Shown piece by piece: positions 8,442 through 17,900 of a stretch of 64,000 nt of DNA. Below the pieces are notes generated by a model. The model saw nothing but the letters and a program-made list of their open reading frames with translations. It was not told the origin of the DNA and searched no databases. Each line of letters starts with the position of its first letter. Within the stretch, counting starts at the first letter, position 1. This DNA is from Methylomarinum sp. Ch1-1 (lineage in GTDB: Bacteria; Pseudomonadota; Gammaproteobacteria; Methylococcales; Methylomonadaceae). The DNA is taken from contig NZ_CP157743.1 of the NCBI RefSeq assembly GCF_030717995.2, positions 3,064,501-3,128,500 of the forward strand. The letters run 5' to 3'. Both the position numbers and the translations under genes were made by a program.

Positions 8442-8606
8442 GTAACTATTCAGTATAAAAATGCTTTTACTATCAGTTACTTGCTCCAGAAGACGCCGTA
8501 AATATGTCCCTATAGGCTTGGATGCGACATCCTTGCCGCATACACTTCTTCCGCAAGCAATTGATAGTAAAAGAAAAATTTTCTTAGTATCAAGCTGAAT
8601 AGTTAC
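8442..8606. mobile_element. Short copy of the GTAACTATTCAG MITE
   Basis: The 165-bp element has GTAACTATTCAG at 8442 and CTGAATAGTTAC ending at 8606. Its inner inverted arms (tgcttttactatcagtt and its partner ttgatagtaaaag) would form a hairpin. Flanking 8-mers TGTTCTTT and TTTTCTTT are similar but not identical, so the target duplication is uncertain. It ends 38 bp before the left end of the ISNCY-type insertion sequence. Confidence 0.75.
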
Positions 8607-8644
8607 TTTTCTTTAATTTCAAAGGGCAGCGACGTGACTACTTA

Positions 8645-10579
8645 ATGCCTGACCGAAAATTGATTATCCCTAAAATAATCAATGGGATATAATGAATTCC
8701 GGGAAATGAGTTTTCAGCCCAAAATCACGATTGTTGCGTTGCTCAATCCGTAAGGTACTGATTTTAGGTGAGCGCCGCCATAAAAATTTACGAAAACCAG
8801 AAATCTTCGTCCGTTGAAATCCTATGCGCACCGTCAAGAATCCGCAAATGAGCCTCGGTCAGGTCGATATTGCCGACATCGAGATTAACCTCAAATCCAG
8901 AGACGACATCCCGCAACTGCTGCTAGGGTTGCAGTACATCTATACCACGCCCGAACTGCGCGACCGTGTGTTCGCCATCCTCGAGCAGGTTATTCCCTAC
9001 CGAAGCGGTCAGGGCCTTAGCGAAGCAGAGCGTCAGCAACCCGCTGACCCAAGGCGCGGTCGGCCCGGCCTGGAACAATGGAAAATTCTAGTGCTGGGCG
9101 TTTTGCGTCTGGGCCTGAATACCGACTACGACCGCATCCATGAACTGGCCAACCACCACAATACCATTCGACAGATGCTGGGCCATAGCGACTGGTGTGA
9201 CGACACGAAGTATTCTCTCCAGCGCATCAAAGACAATCTGAGGCTGTTCACCCCGGAACTGTTCGATCAAATCAACCAGGAAGTGGTCAGAGCCGGCCAT
9301 GCCCTGGTAAAAAAAAAGCCAAACGCTGGGCCAACCGTCCGCAGTGACTCGACTGCCGCCGCGACGGTCGACCACAGCGATAAACTGAGAGGGCGGTGCG
9401 ATTCCTTTGTGGTCGAAACCGACGTCCATTTTCCGACCGACATCAACCTGCTGTATGATGCGATCCGCAAAGCTATTGAAGAGAGTCATACGCTGGCGAA
9501 ACACTATGACCTGCCGGACTGGCGTCAATACCGGCACAACATCCGGCGACTCAAACAACAGTACCGAAGAGCTCAACAGCTCAAACGCTCCACCAGCCAG
9601 GATGAAAACAAACAAGCCGTACGGGAACAAGCCATCCAACAGGCTCATCAGACCTACCTGGACCTGGCGAGCGCCTACCTGGGCAAATCCGAGCGCACCT
9701 TAAAACAAGCCCTGGACCGTGGCGCCCTGGCCGATGAAACGCAGCCGTTGCAATCCTACCAGGCCTATGCCCGCCTGCTGCTGGACCAAATTGAGCGCCG
9801 CGTCATACGCAGCGAAACCATCCCTCATGCCGAAAAGATCTTCTCCGTGTTTGAACCGCACACCGAATGGATCAGCAAAGGCAAAGCAGGCGTCCCGGTT
9901 GAGTTGGGTTTAAGGGTCTGCGTGATGGAGGACCACCATCGCTTCGTTCTTCACCACCTAGTGATGGAAAAGCAAACCGATGACAAAGTCGCCGTCGACA
10001 TGGTCACCGAAACGCGCCGGCGCTTCCCCGAACTGACCGTGACCAGCTTCGACAAAGGCTTTCACAGCCCGGCTAACCAAAAGGAACTGAAAAATCATCT
10101 GGAACAGGTGATTCTGCCCAAAAAAGGCCGACTCAGCGCCGCGGATCAAGCGCGGGAAGGCAGCAATGCTTTTAAACAACTACGCCACCAACACTCCGCC
10201 GTGGAATCGGCCATCAATGCCCTGGAGCATAACGGCTTGGATATCTGCCCCGACCACGGCCTCGATGGCTTCAAACGCTATGTCGCACTGGCGGTCGTCT
10301 CGCGCAATATCAAACGGTTGGGCGCCATCCTGCGTCAGCAGGCGCAGGCGAAAGAAAAACGCAAGCGCGGCCCCTACCAACAAGCGGCCTGAACAATACC
10401 ATCGGAGCGAGAAAAGGCTCACTACAGGATAGTTGCGCCCGCAGACCGGTGAATGGCCCGCTAATGAAGAAATCAGACGAGACAGCGATGGATTTTTTCC
10501 GGAAAATGGCCTGGGTTGATCAAAATGAGTGTGGCAAAAGTTGGGTATCGGTTGAAAAAAAGGCTTTTTCTGTCAGACA
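8645..10579 (+). mobile_element. Complete insertion sequence, ISNCY-type, with 7-bp target duplication
   Basis: The ends are TGCCTGACCGAAAA (from 8646) and the inverse TTTTCTGTCAGACA (to 10579), an imperfect 14-bp inverted repeat. An exact 7-bp direct repeat, CTACTTA, flanks it at 8638-8644 and 10580-10586. It carries one intact transposase gene (8824-10392). The right copy of the duplication contains the stop codon of the DUF488 gene, so the insertion sits at the end of that gene without damaging it. The long 3' untranslated part (10393-10579) holds no further gene. Confidence 0.85.
8824..10392 (+). CDS. ISNCY-type DDE transposase
   Basis: The 522-residue transposase has an N-terminal helix-turn-helix-like region (about 80-150, RRGRPGLEQWKILVLGVLR) and a catalytic region. 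The latter begins with RSDSTAAATVDHSD, then VETDVHFPTDINLLYDAIRK. The HFPTDINLL segment is typical of ISNCY-type (ISLdr1-like) transposases. A second catalytic Asp is likely in VTSFDKGFHSP and the Glu in RHQHSAVESAINALEHNGL. A basic tail (KEKRKRGPYQQAA) ends the protein. The frame is intact and the terminal repeats are present, so the element may be active. The family name is from recall; confidence that it is a transposase is higher. Confidence 0.85.
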   Translation: MRTVKNPQMSLGQVDIADIEINLKSRDDIPQLLLGLQYIYTTPELRDRVFAILEQVIPYRSGQGLSEAERQQPADPRRGRPGLEQWKILVLGVLRLGLNTDYDRIHELANHHNTIRQMLGHSDWCDDTKYSLQRIKDNLRLFTPELFDQINQEVVRAGHALVKKKPNAGPTVRSDSTAAATVDHSDKLRGRCDSFVVETDVHFPTDINLLYDAIRKAIEESHTLAKHYDLPDWRQYRHNIRRLKQQYRRAQQLKRSTSQDENKQAVREQAIQQAHQTYLDLASAYLGKSERTLKQALDRGALADETQPLQSYQAYARLLLDQIERRVIRSETIPHAEKIFSVFEPHTEWISKGKAGVPVELGLRVCVMEDHHRFVLHHLVMEKQTDDKVAVDMVTETRRRFPELTVTSFDKGFHSPANQKELKNHLEQVILPKKGRLSAADQAREGSNAFKQLRHQHSAVESAINALEHNGLDICPDHGLDGFKRYVALAVVSRNIKRLGAILRQQAQAKEKRKRGPYQQAA

Positions 10580-10939
10580 CTACTTAGGGGCATGCGCAAG
10601 CAGATATTCCTTCATTGCCACGGCATGATTGCAGTCAGTATCGCGGGCGGCAAACAACAGCGTTAACCGGCCCTGCCCCGCTTTTTCGATCAAACGAGCG
10701 AGGGCGTCTTGCTTGACATCAAGTTCAGCAAAATAACGACGCTTGAAAGACGCCCATTTCGACGGATCATGGGCGAACCATTTTCGCAATGTGGTGCTAG
10801 GCGCGGTGTCCTTCAACCAAAGATCGACCTGAGCCCGCTCTTTTGTCATGCCGCGCGGCCATAGCCTATCGACGAGAACACGAAAACCGTCTTCATCGCT
10901 GGCGGGGTCGTAGATTCGCTTCGTTCGGATATCCATCAT
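10580..10939 (-). CDS. DUF488 family protein (YeaO-like)
   Basis: The 119-residue cytosolic protein starts [19 protein letters not shown] and contains [15 protein letters not shown], the defining motif of the YeaO branch of DUF488. [13 protein letters not shown] and [21 protein letters not shown] complete the family pattern. The biochemical role is unknown. The reading frame continues upstream to 11104, but that part is the palindromic repeat at 10986-11155, so I place the start at the ATG pair 10934-10939. The TAG stop (10580-10582) lies in the target duplication of the neighbouring insertion sequence. Confidence 0.85.
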   Translation of the reverse strand: MMDIRTKRIYDPASDEDGFRVLVDRLWPRGMTKERAQVDLWLKDTAPSTTLRKWFAHDPSKWASFKRRYFAELDVKQDALARLIEKAGQGRLTLLFAARDTDCNHAVAMKEYLLAHAPK

Positions 10940-10985
10940 GGACTGCCCCCCGCTGATACTCAGTAGCGAATCAAACGGGCTTATT

Positions 10986-11155
10986 CCCTGCAATTCACTT
11001 TGGCGTTCAAAAAGGGCATGGGGTGTGTTTGGCGAGGATGTCGGCAGCAAGGATGCTGCCGTCAAGCCCCCAGGGATGGGTTTACGGCGCTCCTCGACAG
11101 ACACACCTCATGCCCTAAACCCTGCAAAAATACTCAAACTGGGAATTACTGGCTT
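10986..11155. repeat. Long palindromic intergenic repeat, copy B
   Basis: This is almost identical to copy A at 4697-4866. The inner arm GGGCATGGGGTGTGT at 11014-11028 pairs with 11101-11115 with one mismatch. Outer arms CAATTCACTTTGGCG and CAAACTGGGAATTACTGG are more divergent. It separates the DUF488 gene from the membrane-protein gene at 11176. Confidence 0.8.
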
Positions 11156-11175
11156 ATTCCCGCCTTGCAACTTAA

Positions 11176-11604
11176 TCAACGCTCGTTAAAATAGCGCTCA
11201 CAATATTTTTTCAGCAGATCTCGCGCATCATCGCTGCTTCCCAGCACCATGCCGGCCAACAAGGTTAGCGTGATGCTACGCCCCGGATTCTGTTCAACCC
11301 AGTCACGAATTTCCGGGTCCAGCGATTCTTGCAGCGCCGCTTCCAGTGGATTATGGCGCTTTGTGCGGCGTAATGGCCTGCATCGACGCCTATCGAGTAG
11401 GCTGAATAAGCGCGCGAAGCTCAAAACGATCAGCGCCAATATCAGATAGACCGCCGCCGTCAACAAAGCCGACACATCCGCTGAAAAATACTGAGAAAAG
11501 TTATAAAACAACGCCACAGCGCTGAAGCCCAGTGCAATCAGAAAAAAAACGAGCGCGATCGCAATCGCGATGCTATGGATCTTCAGTCTGTAACGCAGGC
11601 TCAT
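11176..11604 (-). CDS. Small inner-membrane protein paired with DUF883 gene
   Basis: The 142-residue protein has two strong transmembrane helices (about 12-34 and 42-65), a basic stretch (LLDRRRCRPLRRTKRHN, about 69-85) and a soluble part. A weaker hydrophobic segment lies at about 108-122. It lies 32 bp after the DUF883 gene on the same strand. In enterobacteria the DUF883 protein YqjD is followed by the membrane protein YqjE, and the arrangement here is similar. However, I do not see enough sequence likeness to assign it to that family, so it is best called an uncharacterised membrane protein. Confidence 0.65.
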   Translation of the reverse strand: MSLRYRLKIHSIAIAIALVFFLIALGFSAVALFYNFSQYFSADVSALLTAAVYLILALIVLSFARLFSLLDRRRCRPLRRTKRHNPLEAALQESLDPEIRDWVEQNPGRSITLTLLAGMVLGSSDDARDLLKKYCERYFNER

Positions 11605-11636
11605 GATTACCCGATGTTATCATCCATGGCTTTTAT

Positions 11637-11918
11637 TCAACGATCCAGCAGTTTGCCGATCAACACCCCCACCCCAAATGAGATGGCCAGGCTGGTGAGT
11701 GGGTTAGCCTTGACTTCACCCTCCACTTTGCCGAACGAATCTTTCACTTGTTGTTGAGCTTGTTCGGCCGCGTGTTGGAAACCCTCCTGCTTTTCTCCGA
11801 CATAAGCCGATGACATCGTTTTGATTGTCTTAGCCAAGTCGGCGAAATCTTCACGCAATGCCTCGAGTTGTTTTTGCAATTCCTCATTGCTAGCTTGTTG
11901 TGTCGCCATAATGCTCAT
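11637..11918 (-). CDS. DUF883 (ElaB/YqjD-type) ribosome- or membrane-associated protein
   Basis: The 93-residue protein has an N-terminal amphipathic coiled-coil (about 8-70, NEELQKQLEALREDFADL). A C-terminal glycine-containing hydrophobic anchor follows (NPLTSLAISFGVGVLIGKLLDR). This layout defines the DUF883 family; E. coli YqjD and ElaB bind the inner membrane through the C-terminal helix and associate with ribosomes in stationary phase. MSIMATQ offers two possible starts. It probably heads a two-gene operon with 11176-11604. Stress or stationary-phase expression is an inference from the family. Confidence 0.85.
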   Translation of the reverse strand: MSIMATQQASNEELQKQLEALREDFADLAKTIKTMSSAYVGEKQEGFQHAAEQAQQQVKDSFGKVEGEVKANPLTSLAISFGVGVLIGKLLDR

Positions 11919-12035
11919 CTCCTGGGCGTAGTGGAATCGTCTGCAAACTTCAACATAACGACGTTGACCAAAATATGCAAGGATATTTCATCGGCCATTT
12001 AGTTAAACATGACTCTCCGACAACTTACAGCCCTC

Positions 12036-12109
12036 TTCACCCAGCACCTAAACAATCCTAGAATGTAAAATGTAGTCCAGTAGCGCTGTAATTTAGGTGC
12101 TGGGTGAAC
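12036..12109. repeat. 74-bp hairpin repeat (TTCACCCAGCACCTAAA arms)
   Basis: Arms TTCACCCAGCACCTAAA (12036-12052) and TTTAGGTGCTGGGTGAA (12092-12108) form a near-perfect inverted repeat around tagaatgtaaaatgtagtcc. The same unit occurs at 41287-41361 with the core tgcattttacattcc in inverse orientation. In both cases it is joined to a GTAACTATTCAG-type MITE, so it looks like a second small element that inserts into the first. Confidence 0.7.
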
Positions 12110-12165
12110 GGCATCTTCTAGAGCAAGTAACTGATGGAAAAGGTATTTTTATGCTGAATAGTTAC
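12110..12165. mobile_element. Right end of a GTAACTATTCAG MITE
   Basis: The segment gagcaagtaactgatgg...ATGCTGAATAGTTAC is the inverse of the left end of the copy at 8442-8606. The rest of the element is replaced by the 74-bp hairpin repeat. Its last base is also the first base of the 8-bp duplication CTAAAAAC of the adjoining insertion sequence, so that IS inserted exactly at the MITE end. Confidence 0.65.
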
Positions 12166-12172
12166 TAAAAAC

Positions 12173-13733
12173 CTGAAGTTTCCTAAAAACGCCTCAAGCC
12201 ACCATGCGTAACAACACCGTGACCAGCGAATTTTTCATGGGATTGGTGGGTTTATGGCAAAGCCTATCAAAATCTTCACTCAGTGAGGCTTCGGCGATGA
12301 GGCGCCGGACATCGGAAAAGGCGAAACTCGTCCGCCCCTTGACCTTGTGCCGACGTTGCGGATCCGCTTTGATGCGATCGGCGTACATCCAGGTGACCGT
12401 GGTGGCCATCATACAGAAATGCAGGTGGTTTATCACGGCCTGGGCATTCCGGCTCTGGCATTTTTGACTGCCAATGTCTTGCTTGAGTTCTTTAAAGCCG
12501 GACTCGATCTTCCAGCGAGCGCCATAATATTCGATGACCTGGGTGACCGACAAGTCGAGATCGGTCGTAAACAAGGCGACCCACTGGGTTTTACGAAACA
12601 CCCACACGACCTTGATGGGGCATTTTAAGGTCTTCAGCATGACGGTTTTCTCAACCGCCAGTACTTCGCGTACTTTGCCATACAGGTTAACCTGATAGGC
12701 AGCAGTTTGCTGCCGGAGCGCGTGCGCTCGGTCGGTCACGGTCCCCAGACGCTGGCCGTATTTACGGGGCGTCCGCGTGTCTTGGCATCGGCGGACCGGG
12801 CGTCGGGGAGCGCATAGAGCACCTGGTTGCTGCGCAATCGGGATAACAGGTGAAAACGTTCGCCTACCGTTTGGCGCACCGGCTTCCATAACCCTGATTC
12901 CCAAACCAGCTGTCGGTGACCGCCAGCATTGGTGTCGAAGCAAAGTGACCGGCGACGGCGATTAGCAATTCCGCCGCTTGCGTGAGTTTGCTTTGAAACG
13001 GCGCGACTTGGCCTTTGATTTTGGCGGTTTCCTTTTGTTCGGCGATCATGTGACGGGGTAAGTAAAACGAAAGCCCAAAACAAACAGGCCTAACGACCTT
13101 TGACCTGCTTCAGTAAGCCGATCGACACCACATTTTGCGCCCAGGGGTAACGGCTTTGATTCGCTTTGGCGGCATGATCGAAAATCGACGCGCAGCCGAA
13201 AATGTGTTGACCCACTTTGAGGTTGATAAAATCGTCCAAGCCAATCAATAAGCGGCCATCGGTCGTGGGGGACGGAATCAATCCCCACAGCGTCGTCCAA
13301 AGCCTTTCCCAGGGCAGTGTCGACGAAGCCATGAAGGTATAGAACCGCTTTTGCTTAATCTCGATCCCGAACAAAGTCTCCAAGGCCCGCCATAAATTAG
13401 ACGACATCGATGAGGTAAACGGAACAATCACGGCGAGCAGCGTGTAGACAAACAAAGAAGCTCGCTCCCGTCCCAGATCAGTCTCGGAAAAATGGGCTTG
13501 GAGAGGGCGGAGAAGATCGCGTAAAATGAACATGAATGAGGCCCTTTTGTTTGTGTAATCAATGATTTAGAAACCAATATTATACTACAAAAGGCGACCT
13601 CATTCACCCATAAGCTATTGTTTTTAATGAGATTCGGCATAGCCTAACAATCAATATTAGAGCCGGCTAATGTTTAAGCTGAATATTAGCATTATCTGAT
13701 ATTCCTTGCCCTCAAAAAATTGGGAAACTTCAG
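12173..13733 (-). mobile_element. Decayed IS4-like insertion sequence with 8-bp target duplication
   Basis: The ends CTGAAGTTTCC (12173) and GGAAACTTCAG (to 13733) are inverted. The exact direct repeat CTAAAAAC lies at 12165-12172 and 13734-13741. The element holds one transposase gene broken by several frameshifts (12194-13533). The 200 bp upstream of that gene (13534-13733) is non-coding element end. The retained duplication suggests that the insertion is fairly recent although the gene is dead. Confidence 0.8.
12194..13533 (-). pseudogene. IS4-like DDE transposase, frameshifted
   Basis: Pieces of one transposase lie in successive frames. Residues MFILRDLLRPLQAHF to LLKQVKGR are at 13090-13533. 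Then GLFVLGFRFTYPVT lies near 13046-13090, and MIAEQKETAKIKGQ to DSWFGNQG near 12880-13049. LWKPVRQTVGERFHLL follows near 12780-12880, and a C-terminal part is at 12194-12760. The last part contains YYGARWKIESGFKELKQDIG, the Y-(2)-R-(3)-E-(6)-K signature of IS4-type DDE enzymes. The first Asp is expected in LLIGLDDFINLK and the second in LAVTDSWFGNQG. At least three frameshifts separate them, so no active enzyme is made unless the read contains errors. Confidence 0.85.
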
Positions 13734-14039
13734 CTAAAAACGTAAGACTAGCCATTCAAACCGCAAAAATATCTTGAAATTTTCAACATTGCCCCTATCT
13801 TCTTGTCGAATCAATCGTTGATAGCTTGTATTTCTGAATCATCTCGCTTGCAAAGGAATTTAGAGCAATGTTTTTTTCGACTGATAGACGCAGCAAACCG
13901 GCGCGTCCTCCGCCCCTGCTGAGTCAACTGTAGGATAAGTTAAAAATCATTTGGGCTACACCCGCCGCCTAGCCCAATAATCTTCGATAAGCAACAAACA
14001 AACAAACATTCATACATATCGTTCGATAAGGAGGACAAC

Positions 14040-15017
14040 ATGCTGGAAGTCAGCGACTTGACCCGTCTCTACGGCGACTTTGTCGCGGTAGACCGAGTCG
14101 GTTTCAGTATCGGTCAAGGCGAAATCGTCGGCCTGTTAGGGCATAACGGCGCCGGCAAAACCACGATCATGAAGATGTTGAGCGGCTACCTGGAGCCCAA
14201 TCAAGGACGCATCAGCATCGACGGCATCGATCTGACCGATGACGCCAAACAGGTGCAGCGTACCCTGGGCTACCTGCCGGAAAGCCTGCCGATCTATCCG
14301 GAAATGAGTGTAGCCGACTACCTGGACTACGCCGCGGAACTGAAAGGCCTGACAGGCGATCACAAATATCTGGAAATCAAGCGTGCGATCGGCGCCACCG
14401 CAATCGCCGATCGCCTGCTATCGCCGATCTCCACGCTATCGAGAGGCTATAAGCAAAGGGTCGGCGTCGCCCAAGCCATTCTCGGCCAGCCCAGATTGTT
14501 GATTCTAGACGAGCCGACCAATGGCCTGGACCCCACCCAAACCGAACAAATGCGGCGGCTAATCCGAGATCTCGCCCAAGATGCGACGGTGATTCTGTCC
14601 ACCCATATCATGCAGGAAGTTGAAGCCCTATGCGACCGGGCATTGATCCTGCGCAACGGCCGACTGGCCGTGGACGCCAGGCTCGACGAACTACGCCATA
14701 GCAATCATCTGCTGATTGCGACGACGCTGGCGCCGCAATCAGCAGAGCAACGGCTACGCGCGCTAAACGGCATCGAAAACCTGGAAGTATTGAGCCATGC
14801 CGCCGAACCGGAGGGCGGCTATCGCTATCGCCTGACGCTATCCGAACGGGACGCCTGCAATACCATCAGCGCCGCACTGGCGAAAAGCATCATCGAGGCC
14901 GGCGCCGAACTCTATCAACTGCATCCAGAACAGCGCGACCTGGAAACCTTGTTCCGAGAAGTCAGCAACGCCACGGTCGAGACCAAAGCAAAGGAGGAAT
15001 TAAGCGATGCAGCCTGA
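14040..15017 (+). CDS. ABC transporter ATPase, GldA type
   Basis: The 325-residue ATPase has Walker A GHNGAGKTT (about 34-42), signature LSRGYKQR (about 138-145) and Walker B LLILDEPTNGLDP (about 158-170). A C-terminal extension (about 220-325) is typical of GldA/NosF-like ABC-2 exporters. A strong ribosome site (AAGGAGG) precedes the ATG. Its stop overlaps the next gene (15007) by 11 bp. The three-gene unit ATPase, GldG-type permease fusion and DUF4340 protein occurs in many gammaproteobacteria. In Bacteroidetes GldA/GldG support gliding motility; here the exported substrate is unknown. 13742-14039 upstream is non-coding and should hold the promoter. Confidence 0.9.
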   Translation: MLEVSDLTRLYGDFVAVDRVGFSIGQGEIVGLLGHNGAGKTTIMKMLSGYLEPNQGRISIDGIDLTDDAKQVQRTLGYLPESLPIYPEMSVADYLDYAAELKGLTGDHKYLEIKRAIGATAIADRLLSPISTLSRGYKQRVGVAQAILGQPRLLILDEPTNGLDPTQTEQMRRLIRDLAQDATVILSTHIMQEVEALCDRALILRNGRLAVDARLDELRHSNHLLIATTLAPQSAEQRLRALNGIENLEVLSHAAEPEGGYRYRLTLSERDACNTISAALAKSIIEAGAELYQLHPEQRDLETLFREVSNATVETKAKEELSDAA

Positions 15018-17889
15018 CAGCCAAGCCCTGCCGTTAATTCGCCGGATCGCCGGCAAGGAAACCACCCTATTTTTCGCCTCACCGATCGCCTATCTGTTTC
15101 TGGCGACCTTCGCGGCAATCACCCTATTCATTTTTTTCTGGGGCGAAGCCTTTTTCGCCCGCAATATCGCAGACGTGAGGCCGCTGTTCGAATGGATGCC
15201 GGTGCTGCTGATCTTCCTGGCCAGCACTTTGACGATGCGGTTGTGGAGCGAGGAAAGACGCACCGGCACGCTGGAGCATGTGTTGACCCAGCCGGCGCCG
15301 CTGTGGCATTTCGTTATCGGTAAATTTGCCGGTTGCCTGACCTTGTTAGCCACCGCGCTGCTGATCACGCTGCCGCTGCCGATCACCGTGGCCTTAATCG
15401 GCGATCTTGATTGGGGCCCGGTCTGGGCCGGTTATCTGGCCACCCTACTGCTGGGTGCGGCCTATCTGAGCATCGGCCTATTCGTTTCGGCTCGCAGCGA
15501 TAACCAGATCGTCAGTCTGATCAGCGCCACTGCGTTATGCGGCGTGTTCTATCTACTCGGCAACGAGGCCATCACCGATTTCTTCGGCACCCGGACCGGC
15601 GAATGGCTGCGTCTGCTCGGCAGCGGCTCCCGCTTCGATTCGATCACCCGCGGCGTCATCGATCTACGCGACCTGTATTATTATTTCAGCATCATCGCCG
15701 TATTTCTAACCCTGAACACCTACGTGCTGGAAAAGGAACGCTGGGCGACCACTGAAACGACGCCACATCATAAAAGCTGGCGTATCGTCACCGCACTGCT
15801 GCTGGGCAATGCCTTGGGCGCCAATCTCTGGCTCGGCCAGATTCAAGCCTTGCGGGTCGATGTCACCGAAGGTGATCAATACTCTATCTCGGAAGCCACC
15901 GAGCGCTATCTAAACCAACTGCGGGAACCCTTGTTGCTGCGCGGTTATTTCAGCAGCAAGACTCATCCGTTGCTGGCGCCGCTAGTGCCGCAACTACGCG
16001 ACCTGATGCGCGAATACGAAATCGCCGGCCACGACAAGGTCCGAGTCGAATTCGTCGATCCGCTGAAAGAACCGGAGCTCGAGCAGGAAGCCAATCAAAA
16101 ATACGGCATCCAACCGATACCGTTTCAGATTGCCGATCGTTACCAATCGGCAATCGTCAGCTCCTATTTCAACATCTTGGTTCAGTATGGCGACGAACAT
16201 CAGGTTTTGGGATTTCGCGACCTGATCGAGATCCAAACCCGTAGCGAGACCGACCTGGAAGTGCGGCTGCGCAATCCTGAACACGACCTGACCCGAGCGA
16301 TCAAGAAGGTATTGAACGCCTATCAGGCCAGCGGTAATTTGTTTGACACCGTCAAGGGCGAATTGACCTTCAACGCCTATGTCTCGGCCGACGTCACATT
16401 GCCTGAAGAACTGGTGGTATTCAAAAAAACCGTGAAATCGGTGATCGAAGACATGCAGGCGCAAGCCGACGGCCGTCTCAGCGCCAACTTCATCGACCCT
16501 AATGCCGACGGCGGTAAAGTCGCCCGCCAAATCGCCGAAGATTACGGCTTTCAAGCGATGGCCGCCAATTTATTCAGTGAGCACCACTTTTACTTTTATC
16601 TGACCCTGGCTAACGCTGAACAAGTCGTGCAGATTCCGCTAGACGACATGAGCGAAGACAGTTTTAGGCGCAACCTGGAAGCCGGCATCAAACGTTTCGC
16701 CAGCGGCTTCACCAAAACCGTCGCGATGGTCGCTCCGGCAGGCAATCCGGCTTATGCGCGCTACGGCATGGAAGGCCCCCAATTCAGCGAACTGGAAAAC
16801 TTTCTCGGCGCCGAACTGAATGTGCAACAGGAAGACCTGGATGACGGCCATGTGTCCGGCGAAGCCGATATCCTGTTATTGCTCTCGCCCACGGATCTAA
16901 ACGAGAAACAACTGTTCGCGGTCGACCAGTTCCTGATGCAAGGCGGCACCGTTATCGCCGCCACCTCGCCGTTCAGCGCCACGCTGACGCCTCGTACGCT
17001 GACCGTGCAAAAACATCACAGCGGCCTATCCGACTGGCTCGCGCATCATGGACTAAGCTTGCAAGACAAGCTGGTGCTGGATCCGCAGAACTCGGCCTTT
17101 CCGCTGCCGGTCACACGCAACGTCGGCGGCTTCCAGTTACAGGAATTGCGCATGCTGGATTATCCCTATTTCATCGACTTACGCGGCGAAGGCCTCAATC
17201 AGGATCATCCGATTACCGCGGATCTGCCGCAACTGACGTTGGCCTGGGCGTCGCCGGTGGTCGTAGACCAGGAAAAGCAAAAACTGCGCACGATCACCGA
17301 GTTGCTACGCAGCTCCGAGCAATCGTGGTTATCCGCAGCTACCGACGTGATGCCGCGTATCGACAATAGCGGCCAAACTCACTATCAGCCTGAAGGCGAA
17401 ACCGGTTCGCAACTATTAGGCGTGATCAGCGCCGGACGTTTCGATTCCTACTTCGCCGGCAAGCCTTCGCCATTACTGAAGAAGGAGGAAAGCTCCAACG
17501 AAGAATCCATCGAAGATGACGACGTTGCCGCTTCCGGCGTGATCGAGCATTCTCCACAATCGGCCCGCATCATCTTGTTCGCGTCCAACGACTTTCTCAA
17601 CGACCAGATGATCCATCTGGCCGGCTCGAGCAGCCGCAGCGAATACCTGAACTCCCTGCAATTGGTCGCCAACAGCATCGACTGGTCGCTGGAGGATGCC
17701 AGTCTATTGAGCATCCGGACGCGCGGACACTTCAACCGCACCCTTCCGCCCTTGGAACATGGCGAGCAATTGTTCTGGGAATATCTGAATTATGCCCTGG
17801 CCGCCATCGCATTGGGTATCGTCGCATTGCTGCAACGGCAGCGGCACAAGGCGCGACAGCGGGAATATTTACGTTTATTGGTAGATTAA
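15007..17889 (+). CDS. ABC-2 permease fused to GldG-type auxiliary domain
   Basis: The 960-residue membrane protein combines two parts often encoded separately. Residues about 20-245 form an ABC-2 permease with six helices. A further helix near 255-275 (VTALLLGNALGANLWLG) leads into a large periplasmic GldG-type ABC auxiliary domain (about 290-850). A final helix (about 918-940, YLNYALAAIALGIVALLQ) and a short basic tail end the protein. An acidic low-complexity stretch (EESSNEESIEDDD, about 828-840) interrupts the C-terminal part. It partners the ATPase encoded immediately upstream (overlapping genes). The fusion form is known in proteobacteria; the substrate is unknown. Confidence 0.88.
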   Translation: MQPDSQALPLIRRIAGKETTLFFASPIAYLFLATFAAITLFIFFWGEAFFARNIADVRPLFEWMPVLLIFLASTLTMRLWSEERRTGTLEHVLTQPAPLWHFVIGKFAGCLTLLATALLITLPLPITVALIGDLDWGPVWAGYLATLLLGAAYLSIGLFVSARSDNQIVSLISATALCGVFYLLGNEAITDFFGTRTGEWLRLLGSGSRFDSITRGVIDLRDLYYYFSIIAVFLTLNTYVLEKERWATTETTPHHKSWRIVTALLLGNALGANLWLGQIQALRVDVTEGDQYSISEATERYLNQLREPLLLRGYFSSKTHPLLAPLVPQLRDLMREYEIAGHDKVRVEFVDPLKEPELEQEANQKYGIQPIPFQIADRYQSAIVSSYFNILVQYGDEHQVLGFRDLIEIQTRSETDLEVRLRNPEHDLTRAIKKVLNAYQASGNLFDTVKGELTFNAYVSADVTLPEELVVFKKTVKSVIEDMQAQADGRLSANFIDPNADGGKVARQIAEDYGFQAMAANLFSEHHFYFYLTLANAEQVVQIPLDDMSEDSFRRNLEAGIKRFASGFTKTVAMVAPAGNPAYARYGMEGPQFSELENFLGAELNVQQEDLDDGHVSGEADILLLLSPTDLNEKQLFAVDQFLMQGGTVIAATSPFSATLTPRTLTVQKHHSGLSDWLAHHGLSLQDKLVLDPQNSAFPLPVTRNVGGFQLQELRMLDYPYFIDLRGEGLNQDHPITADLPQLTLAWASPVVVDQEKQKLRTITELLRSSEQSWLSAATDVMPRIDNSGQTHYQPEGETGSQLLGVISAGRFDSYFAGKPSPLLKKEESSNEESIEDDDVAASGVIEHSPQSARIILFASNDFLNDQMIHLAGSSSRSEYLNSLQLVANSIDWSLEDASLLSIRTRGHFNRTLPPLEHGEQLFWEYLNYALAAIALGIVALLQRQRHKARQREYLRLLVD

Positions 17890-17900
17890 GGAGGCATGCG

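Noticed and set aside
10940-11104. N-terminal extension of the DUF488 frame
   Set aside because: It encodes the palindromic repeat shared with 4697-4866, so it is not part of the gene.
15994-16554. A 186-residue antisense frame within the GldG-type gene
   Set aside because: GC-rich codon bias of the true gene keeps the antisense frame open; no start or domain support.
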